From positions 9,920,001-9,984,000 of the forward strand of contig NC_088323.1 in the NCBI RefSeq assembly GCF_910592395.1: a DNA stretch of 64,000 nt. Reading direction: 5' to 3'. Source of the stretch: Lineus longissimus. Lineage: Eukaryota; Nemertea; Pilidiophora; Heteronemertea; Lineidae. Numbering within the stretch: the first letter of the stretch is position 1; the number at the start of each line of letters is the position of its first letter. Shown here one piece after another: positions 55,967 through 64,000 of the stretch. Made by a program: the position numbers and the translations under genes. The notes beneath the pieces were generated by a model, which saw nothing but the letters and a program-made list of their open reading frames with translations, did no database searches and was not told where the DNA came from.

Positions 55967-58900
55967 TGAAACGGCCAGGGGCCATTGTGCTCACCGTATA
56001 GAGATTTGGTGCTTTGGAATTCATCCAGATTAAGAAACATTGTACATGTATAGTATATAGGTCAAACCAAAGTCGATATGACATGTGATGTATTGTTGCT
56101 TGGAGTATAAAGTACCATAAGAATATCATCAAAAACAAGTCTCTAACTAGTATTGGGCAATTCGCCTAACAGCAAATTGCAGACCATATCCCTGGTGAAA
56201 GTATTTTGTCATGTTGAGAAATTAGGTTTGCACCAGGATATAACCAGATAAATCAGAGGCAAATAACCCTGAATAACCAGCTGAATTAGGTTGTGACAGT
56301 AGGTGCATCATAAATACTAGAATTAGCGATGGTTCTGGGACTGCAACAACTCAGCATATGGATGGTCAGAATCCAGCAGACAACAAGCAAATGTAATCTG
56401 AATCTCAACATCTTTCGTATCTTTTGATGAGTTTTCTGGTCGAGTGAGGGAAACCAGTTGGCCATCTGATATGGCTGGTGGGGATGAAAGCTCCCAATGT
56501 TGGGACGACCAATAAATGAGAGTTGAACATTGAATTCCTTTGAAGTGTAGGTTGTGACGAAGCAGGCCAGTTTGTGCATGATTACAACATAGGGGTAACT
56601 AGTTGCAACAATCCTTTTTTAGTGTAGATTGTGAGGGAATAGTCTTGATCTTTCAATTAATTCCGTCGGTATGGTGCAACAAACCAGTCCAGTAGATATA
56701 TACATGGTCATAGCATACGGCATCGAGACAACCAGTATGCAAGGTTACGGCCAGGCCCAAGGGGTATGACCGATCAGCACTAAGAGTAAAAACGTAACAT
56801 GCAATAATATCTTTTTAAACTAACTGCCACAGTAGGTTTATTTATTCAGTCTTTTTGAAGTAAAAGTATTACAGTGAAAAAGAACGAAATACGGCTGGAA
56901 TATTATACTGGTTTGTCTTCGGACGGCAAATTCAGCACTGCACCGATGTCAAGGTTAAGACGGTTATACGACTTTGCCTCATCAGCTCCTCGTGGTCAAG
57001 GCTCCGATATCCGTGACTGATGCGGTCGCAGAACAGAACAGATGCTGATCATCCCCGTCACGCTGTAAAACAGAGCGAGGAAATATTTTAACTTCACCAG
57101 AAGTTTTATCATTCATTATTCAGACCAACAGACACTGACTACATGCTAATAGTCTATGAATTTCATTGTCATAATTCAGAACAAACACTTATCACCTTTG
57201 CTGACAATATTTTCAGAAGGTGTGTATACATTCGTGTGCCCATTTACACTGCACGTGTATACGTGCTTTACTGTACATTTCTACAGGAGTGAGCAGGATG
57301 TACAGAAAAACGATCTCCAAAACTGTTGCTTTCAGCACTCGCGACACGTTAAGCGAGGTTTCAGCAATTATTTTCAGTGAAGGTATATCTCATGTGTAGA
57401 GTCTGGGTGATTTTGAGACATTCTTAGGTGTTTAAAGCGCACAGTTTGATAAAACTTGCCCGAATTCGTAATTTTTTTGATGAATGTATATCCGCCGTTG
57501 CGGGGATCTGGAAACTTTTGGATGACAAGTTTGCCTCAAAAGATGGACGTGCTCCCTATAATCACCCAAACTAACAGCGAATATATATTCTTAAGATCCT
57601 TTTCTTGACCTCTGATGAGTTAATTTTGTCTGATGCAGTGTTTCAACACAAATTTGAGGGCGATTGCAATCACGAAAAATTCACACTCACCCAGTCTAGA
57701 ATGCGTAGACGAAATGTCTGTTGGCTCTTCCATGTAGCGGGTATCCTCCCACCTGTTCAGGTCGGGACAGATCAACGTTGAGCAACTTGCCTAATCGGTA
57801 AAAACGCGGGAGGCAGTGCTATTACCGGAACGGTTCAGAACCGGCGATTTTCATCAAAAATCACCCGAAAACTAAAAAAGTAAGCAACGGCTGCAAAAAT
57901 AAAGTACACGTTGTTCGTTAGCAGGTTATGAAACGTAACCTAACCAAATTTCAGGTCGTTCCGTGCGGCAGTTTCGGAGATACGTGTCGAAAACCACATC
58001 CCTCGGGTCCTGGCGATCGGCTCAGTAAAAACAATAGACCATATCCACGGAGTTGTGGATATGGTCTAATAAACGAGATATTGCACTTTTTACCTATTTT
58101 AGTTTTGGCCTCCTGGTGGCCGAGTTGAGTACCAGATCAGATCGAAATTCGGTGTTACATGACGTAGGGAGTCATGTGTATCAAATTTCAATTTCAAAGC
58201 TTTAGTGGTTAAGAAATGTGCCATAGTTACAATCAAATGACCAATTTACGCCATTTGACCTCTGTGACCTTGAAAAGCAGGTCAGATCAAAAACTCATAT
58301 GAAATGTGATGTATCCTTGCTAGGAGAACCTACCATAAAAATGCTATTGAAAACGAATCACTAAAAATAAGCAAGATATTGCACTTCTTACTTTTTCCAT
58401 TATGGCCCCCTGGTGGCGGAATAAAGAATCAGATCGGGCCAAATTTTGGCATCAGAGGTTATCTGATGTAGGGGGTTATATGCACCAAGTTTCAAGTTCA
58501 TAGCTTTACTGGTTAAGAAACGTGCCATAGTTTACCCTCTAACGGCCAATTTATGCCATATGACCTCTGTGACCTTGAAAAGTAGGTCAAATTGAAAAGC
58601 CGTAAGATATGTGATGTATTCTTCTTAAAATTACCTCCCATAAAAATTTTATCGAAAACAAGTCACTTATAAGCAAGATATCACACTTTTTAGATTTCCA
58701 CTTTTGGCCACCTGGTGGCAAAGTTGAGAATCAGATCAAACTGAAATTCAGCACCAGAGGCTATGTGATATAGGGGGTTATATGTACCAAGTTTCAAGTT
58801 CATAGCTTTAGTGGTTAAGAAACGTGCCATAGTTTACACTCTAATGGCCAATTTACGCCATATGACCTCTGTGACCTTGAAAGCAAGGTCAAATTAAAAA

Positions 58901-59511
58901 CCCGTATAATATAAAATGTATATTTGCCATGAGTACCTACAACAAAAGTTTTATCGAAAACAAATCACTTATAAGCGAGATATCACACTTTTTAGATTTC
59001 CACTTTTGGCCCCCTGGTGGCAAAGTTAGGAATCAGATCGAACCAAAATTCAGCACCAGAGGCTATGTGATATAGGGGGTTATATGTACCAAGTTTCAAG
59101 TTCATAGCTTTAGTGGTTAAGAAACGTGCCATAGTTTACACTCTAATGGCCAATTTACGCCATATGACCTCTGTGACCTTGAAAACAAGGTCAAATTAAA
59201 AACCCGTATAATATAAAATGTATATTTGCTACGAGTACCTACAACAAAAGTTTTATCGAAAACAAGTCACTAATAAGCGAGATATCACACTTTTTAGATA
59301 TCGACATTTGGCCCCCTGGTGGCCAAACAGAGAATCAGATCGGACCGAAAATCAGTGTCAGAGGTCAGCTGACCTAGGGCATTCTGTGTACAAAGTTTAA
59401 AGTTCATAGCCCTAGCAGTTAAGAAACGTGCCACTGTTAGGATACGACGACGACGACGACGACGACGACGGACACAGCGCTATCATATAGACTCCCCTTA
59501 CGGTGAGCCAA
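55967..59511 (+). mobile_element. Tandem-repeat element, copy 4, split by a 1.9-kb segment
   Basis: The left end is at 55,967. The sequence breaks at about 56,162 after AACAAGTCTCTAA and resumes at about 58,069 with TAATAAACGAGATATTGC. Four to five more monomers, a GAC run and the right end near 59,511 follow. The join is exactly what copy 3 shows uninterrupted (AAGTCTCTAATAAGCGAG). Confidence 0.8.
56163..58068. mobile_element. 1.9-kb insertion ending in a hairpin
   Basis: It begins CTAGTATTGGGC and ends with GACCATATCCAC-GGAGTT-GTGGATATGGTC, a perfect 12-bp stem, at the junction CTAA|TAA. A terminal hairpin followed by CTAA recalls Helitron 3' ends, though the hairpin touches the end instead of lying ~10 bp inside. 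Exon-like pieces on the minus strand are seen: an open stretch with a GTGAGT donor (57,810-57,692) and a TTTTACAG acceptor (about 57,067). The encoded frame stops immediately after joining. It could be a non-autonomous element with captured gene pieces. Confidence 0.5.
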
Positions 59512-59580
59512 CAAGGTGTCCCCACTTGACACAGCCTTACTTTCGCAGCCAACATATACATGTCTTTTTTAAATCTGCAG

Positions 59581-59767
59581 GTCCTGCTCTTTATAGATGG
59601 TGTAATAATCAAGATACAAAGACCTGATGGAGCGGGGGATGCATATTACTGCGGACGCCACGGAAAATGCTGCGACTCTCTGAATGTGCAGTACATCGTT
59701 GACCGACATGTCAGGGTTCGCCACATAATTACAGGATTGCCTGGTGCAACACATGACAAAACAGCAG
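59581..59767 (+). pseudogene. Harbinger F transposase, catalytic exon
   Basis: The exon runs from an AAATCTGCAG acceptor to an ACAGCAG|GTGAGT donor. It encodes LLFIDGVIIKIQRP (first catalytic Asp), YYCGRHGKCCDSLNVQYIVD and ITGLPGATHDKTA (second acidic region), the characteristic core of PIF/Harbinger transposases. The exon with the final Glu was not found before the right inverted repeat, so the gene is incomplete. Confidence 0.8.
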
Positions 59768-59789
59768 GTGAGTTTTGTATTGAGTTGAG

Positions 59790-60024
59790 GACATTCTTGG
59801 ACAACCTCAAACAACTGCCGATACTCTTTCCCAATGTTCTTAAGGAAATCATCCACCTTCTTCCCAGACAAATTTAAACCAATTGCATCTTCTGCCCTCT
59901 GATGGAATTCAGGAATCTTTTGGCAATGTTTTGCCTTAAGAAAATCACTGACACTGTGGTTATTCAGCAGGAATGTTAGCAAATTTTCAATTAGTATTTC
60001 AGTCCATTTGGCTTTCTCAGACAT
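59790..60024 (-). CDS. Myb/trihelix-like DNA-binding frame of Harbinger F (first exon)
   Basis: The minus-strand start MSEKAKWTEILIENLLTFLL leads a predicted three-helix domain (FLKAKHCQKIPEF, KKVDDFLKNIGKEYRQLF). It faces the transposase, as the Myb-like partner does in element C. The reading frame runs on into sequence antisense to the catalytic exon, so the real exon must end before about 59,780, perhaps at a weak GTTGTC donor near 59,808. Downstream exons were not identified. Confidence 0.5.
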
Positions 60025-61434
60025 TTTTTTGGCTTGAAATGAATCTTCTGGTGTAAATTTTCTATAGTGTGTATGAGAGACAAGACCACAATTGATTTTT
60101 AAGCCTTTTAGCAGTTAAATTGTCAATGTTTGACCGCGACGCATCAAATACTGCGTGGGGTTGTGAATCTGAAATTTTGATATGATATTCCGGACAGTCG
60201 GGCAAGTAAATGGTGAAAAATAAACTGGTAGTTGACCACGGAAATTTTTTGATAATCGACAAATTAGACACACATTGTTATTTCCACTCTTTTCAGCCAA
60301 CTGGCAGAAAAATCTCAAAACATTATTACCAAATTAGCAAAATTCGAAATTAATTTTTTCATCAAATAATTTCTTTATATCTGTAGACTTGCCACAACAA
60401 ATATTTTTTCAATACCTCTCCAAATATGTACTTGAGAGTTAAAAACATGCACTCGTTTAATTGATAGGCCTCGACCCTCCACCCGATGAATATTCATTAG
60501 TGGTCTTGTCTCATGAGCAGACGAAATGCTATGGTTTAACATGCAGCCTGGATTCACCACAAGACCACAAATGCAGGGGAAATTAGGAAGGTTACGCTTC
60601 AGACCAAATTTAGTCTTATTTCTAATTATTTCATTAAAAAATTGCACTCTGTTATTTGCTGATTTTGCACATAAAATCCAACATTTTGACAAGAAAATTT
60701 TACATTTCATCCGAAACTTCAAAGTCAAAACTATCTAAAAATATTTACTAAGCCAGAATCGGACGATGTATGACCAAGAACGAGCGATGTGAAGTGAAAT
60801 ATTAATCGCTAATGAAAATTTTTCGAGCCAACACATTTTATACTTTTTTTCGTGCAGAGTCGAGAGTGACATTTTTTTGTGAAATAACAGTCCAGGTCAG
60901 CTTATCATCAGCACGACAGAGGCATACATACGCCAAACAAAGCCAAACAAACTATTGTTTTTTAAAAATTATTCTAGAGATACTTCACTAATTTGTAAGT
61001 AGAGAAGAAACAACAAAATTCGAAAATATCGAAGTGACAGATCGTGTTGACGTTTCCGGCCGCCATTTTTTGGAAAAAGGCGATGCCATTCCAAACAGTC
61101 ATGCTCATTAGAATCCTTGAGTAATGTTTTATCCAAATAAAGATATGAGAAACAAGGAATTTTGGTATAAATAGCACTTTTGACACAGTTTTTCCACCAC
61201 ACATGCGGCTTCACATATCGATTTTTTCTTGCCGTTCCGCAGTCAACTCCGCTGATGTGATAATCATCGATTCCGCTTCGGCCGCGCTGAGACGAAAACG
61301 GCAGTCTTCACAAAAATCCTGGTCTCACATCTCCCTTAGGGCTCGAAAATAATCACCAATAAGGGTGAAATTGTCTTTTTTTGGTTGAAGAGAGAAAACA
61401 AGATGGCGTGAACTCAAACACCTAGTCAACTCAC
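60025..61434. other. Right arm of Harbinger F with repeat R
   Basis: About 60,070-60,210 (minus sense) is the second copy of repeat R seen at 11,948-12,090. The rest has only short frames without domains. Confidence 0.5.
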
Positions 61435-62149
61435 CAGTGTTACACCTACCGGGACCTTACACCTGGTGTCACCCTGGTGTTGCTCAAAGTGTTACACCGA
61501 TGTCCAACCCAAGCTCGGTGTTGGGGGTTGGGGTAGGCCTCCTACACGAACACTACACCAACACCAACACCTAACACTTTCTCAGCCCCAAGACTTGACC
61601 TGACCCAATGTAACGCTATGTACCGAGATTTTTTAGCAGTTTTATGCAAAATCTCGTAAAAATACTTTAAAATATTGTAGCTCCTTCATTATGCATCCTT
61701 GATTTAAATAAAACCACACATTTTTGTGAAGCTGATTACCTTGACTATCAATTGGCATTGTTTCTGGGTATTAATTGGGTAAGTGTAATCAATAATCAAT
61801 ACAATATTTTTTGATTGATTTTGCTCTATTGATTGATTTTTCTGATTTGAACAAGTATATTGAACTCTAATAGATGCAGTTTCAAACTCTAAATGATCAA
61901 CGTAACTTGATTGATATAACCTTTGGCTATTGTCTATTACTGATTGATCGAATAATACAACAGAATATTAATTTATATGCTAATCAGTTTATGTACTGTG
62001 ACGCTGCACAAGCGCAAATCAAACTGCAGCGCCCTCTGCAAACTATGAATGAAACTAAATATAGTCTTCTGCAGATCACCAGGGACACGAATACACCGTA
62101 CAATAGAGTCTAATGTGTACCGTGATTTCTAAACTAATGCATTAGTATA

Positions 62150-62212
62150 GGGACGATATATCGTCCCTACAAGGTATGCGCGAGACAAAATATAGGGACG
62201 ATCTATCGTCCC
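62150..62212. repeat. Pair of near-perfect palindromes
   Basis: GGGACGATATATCGTCCC is a perfect 18-bp palindrome, and GGGACGATCTATCGTCCC follows about 40 bp later with one central mismatch. Both lie close to the right end of the piggyBac-like MITE. Confidence 0.85.
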
Positions 62213-62234
62213 CTCTAGGGAGGCAAGGGGTTAA

Positions 62235-63084
62235 CATTTGAAAAGAAAAATGAACTGAACAATAACATAAGAAACTGTAATGATGATATGCCAGGGTTTA
62301 TGACACTGTGCTGTGCAAGATAACATTACAACATGAACATATATTCCTTGTTTCCAGCAGGCCAAAGCGAAGTTGGTGAATGCTGAAATATTCGCACTTT
62401 CACAAAATGAAACAATGAGAGGCCTCAGAGTGATCTTTCAGAATAACAACCAAAATGGCTACATAACATGTTGTCTTCCATGAATGTGACTTTAGGCCGA
62501 TTGAAATCAGCCCAAGCTTCAAGAGCCAAGCATAAATTGTTAGGGGATATGGACCAAGAAACAAATAACCATCAATTTATGCCATATGACCTCTGTGACC
62601 TTGAAAGTTGGCAAAATCAAAAACATGAGAAGTGTCCACAGTAACAAATTCATGATTAGTTTAGCTAGAGAGATAGAGCCAAAAGTAGTTTTTAAAATGC
62701 CCCTGCTGGGGTCCATGATCATTGAAACTGCCGAAAGGCACAATGGCACCCTTAAGACCTTCATACCATCCAAAGAAGAAATGGTTACTGAGATGCTCCG
62801 GAAACACTGCAAAAGAAGACGGCATGAACTTCGACAATGTCCCTCTTGTCTTAATTAGCTGAGGAGTAAAAAGTATCCCAAAATGATGTGTCGTCAAGAA
62901 GTATGGCTCAATGTGTACCAAAGTCAAAAGGACTCTATGTGTCCCTGATTCTCGGTGTTCCCAGTTGCAGGGGAAGGTTGGGGTTAGAGTAAGGGAGAGA
63001 CAGTCAGAAAGTAGCCACTTGAAATTATGTCAGGAATTACCCAGACTTTCCACTCAACTGGGACATGCACAACACGAGACGAAT
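62235..63084 (+). other. Intron region with an unrecognised 90-codon frame
   Basis: A single TGACCTCTGTGACCTTGA block of the tandem-repeat family lies at about 62,586-62,605. It is followed by an open frame to 62,858 (IIETAERHNGTLKTFIPSKE, MVTEMLRKHCKRRRHELRQC) that reads like protein but matches nothing I recognise. Confidence 0.35.
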
Positions 63085-63248
63085 AGAAACTGGGACACAT
63101 AGAAGCTGGGACGCCTATCATCTGGAACGCATAGCACCTGGGACGCGTAGAACCTGGGACGCGTAGGGCCTGAGACGCATAGAACCTGGGATGCATAGAA
63201 CCTGGAATGCCTATCACCTGGGACGCAAAGAACCTGGCACGCATAGAA
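63085..63248. repeat. 16-17-bp minisatellite, ~10 units
   Basis: Units of the form ACGCATAGAACCTGGG repeat with small changes. The array directly abuts tandem-repeat copy 5. Confidence 0.9.
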
Positions 63249-63703
63249 GGTTAGCTGACATAGGGGATCAAGTGTACCAAGTTCATAGCTTTAGTGGTTA
63301 AGAAACGTGCCATAGTAACACACAAATGGCCAATTCACACCATTTGACCTCTGTGACCTTGAAAATAAGGTCAAATCAGAAACCTGTATGATAACTGTGC
63401 TGTGCTGTAACCTTGCTAGGAGAACATACCATAAATTTTTTATCGAAAAATCTGTCACGAATAAGAGAGATATCACACTTTTTAGGTTTTCACTTTTGGC
63501 CCCCTGGTGGCAAAGTCAAGAATTAGATCCAACCGAAATTCAGTGTCAAAGGTCACCTGATCTGGGGGGGTCCTTTGTACAAAGTTTAAAGTTCATAGCC
63601 CTAGCGGTTAAGAAATGCGCCACTGCTTTTGAAACAGGATACAGACGACGACGATAGATGCCGGACACTGCGGTATTGTATAGACTCCCCTACGGTGAGC
63701 CAA
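63249..63703 (+). mobile_element. Tandem-repeat element, copy 5 (right half only)
   Basis: One and a half monomers, a short GAC run and the right end CCCTACGGTGAGCCAA are present; the left end is missing and replaced by the minisatellite. It ends 74 bp from a host exon. Confidence 0.85.
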
Positions 63704-63776
63704 AAAGCTGCATAAGATGACCAAGAGAGAACTGAGTAGACTGAAAAGAAGAAGAACATATCATTGCAATACTGAC

Positions 63777-63896
63777 CTTCTGAAAACATTGGCTCGGTGG
63801 AGTTGGTTGGGAGCTCACACTCTTTGGCAATGTCTAGAGGAATCACTGGCTTGCTAAGTTCTATAACTTTGTCTAAAGGACAGCTGAACTGGCATC
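63777..63896 (-). CDS. Internal exon of the minus-strand membrane-protein gene
   Basis: The exon has acceptor CATCATTTCAG and donor GAAG|GTCAGT, both in phase 1, and encodes 40 residues. They include GCQFSCPLDKVIELSKPV, then PLDIAKECELPTNSTEP. Cysteines (C-x3-C and one more) and an N-S-T sequon fit an extracellular domain. The exon is symmetrical and its 3' phase matches the transmembrane exon at 51,633, so they may belong to one gene whose 5' part lies beyond 64,000. The family was not recognised. Confidence 0.5.
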
Positions 63897-64000
63897 CTGA
63901 AATGATGATGAAGATGTCGATATGGTGAAGTAGACAAGGATGGCCACTCCTCGACATGCAATTCACAATATCTATATAATACTGTTAAACAGAACATTTT

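Larger units (their letters stand above)
55098..61616 (+). mobile_element. PIF/Harbinger element F (6.5 kb)
   Basis: Inverted ends share GGTCAGGTCAAGTCTTGGGG and GAGAAAGTGT, with subterminal GGTGTAACACC-type repeats at both sides (55,140-55,260 and 61,435-61,560). AAT stands outside both ends (55,095-55,097 and 61,617-61,619), a 3-bp duplication as expected. Two transposase exons on plus and a Myb-like frame on minus lie inside. Tandem-repeat copy 4 fills the transposase intron. Confidence 0.8.
55076..62230. mobile_element. Second piggyBac-like MITE, split by Harbinger F
   Basis: The left end CCCTTTGGCTCCCGAGG (TTAA at 55,072-55,075) and right end CCTCTAGGGAGGCAAGGGG (TTAA at 62,231-62,234) are imperfect inverted partners. 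Without the insertion at 55,098-61,616 the MITE would be about 0.64 kb. Its right part contains two near-palindromes (62,150-62,212). Confidence 0.7.

Overview
This window looks like nuclear DNA from a marine invertebrate. Coding sequence is split by GT-AG introns, poly(A) signals are AATAAA-type, and transposable elements (TEs) fill nearly all of it. The TE mix is non-LTR retrotransposons, PIF/Harbinger, a hAT-like element, a DIRS-type tyrosine-recombinase retroelement, a Gypsy LTR element, Helentron/pearl-like tandem-repeat elements and many MITEs. The spectrum and the frequent TAGGCCT-type words suit an ambulacrarian, a cephalochordate or a lophotrochozoan, but the species cannot be fixed from sequence alone. 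No bacterial-style operon, CRISPR array, rRNA or intact tRNA gene was seen.

Layout. (1) 1-11,100 is a nested stack four levels deep. Minus-strand non-LTR element A is split by plus-strand non-LTR element B. B is split just before its YADD box by an 8.1-kb Harbinger element C. C contains a 170-bp MITE inside its transposase and a complete 4.2-kb hAT-like element D with an intact three-exon gene. (2) 11,100-22,300 holds fragments: an RTE-like reverse transcriptase, a 668-bp foldback element, a TIR element family invaded by a tandem-repeat element, and duplicated blocks. (3) 22,430-32,300 holds a tRNA-derived SINE cut by a second copy of the MITE, a decayed DIRS-type element, and inside that element's 3' end a complete Gypsy element with identical 115-bp LTRs. 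(4) 32,937-41,637 is a TIR-bounded element carrying a multi-exon SAM-domain gene and a C2H2 ORF. (5) 42,190-44,530 is a 53-bp minisatellite. (6) 46,560-63,700 holds further tandem-repeat elements, MITEs and a second nest: a piggyBac-like MITE containing Harbinger F, which contains a tandem-repeat element, which contains a 1.9-kb segment. This nest appears to lie in an intron of a minus-strand host gene. Exons of that gene are visible at 63,777-63,896 (cysteine-containing, probably extracellular) and 51,512-51,633 (transmembrane segment and basic tail).

The genes do not form a pathway; most are mobilisation machinery. The Harbinger elements pair a DDE transposase with a divergent Myb/SANT-like gene, the usual two-gene plan of that superfamily. 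The best candidates for something new are three. The ~300-bp tandem monomers repeatedly carry a cluster of nuclear-receptor-type half-sites. The MITE family is flanked by CCGG in two unrelated hosts. The SAM/C2H2 element is bounded by TACACTCTAA inverted repeats.
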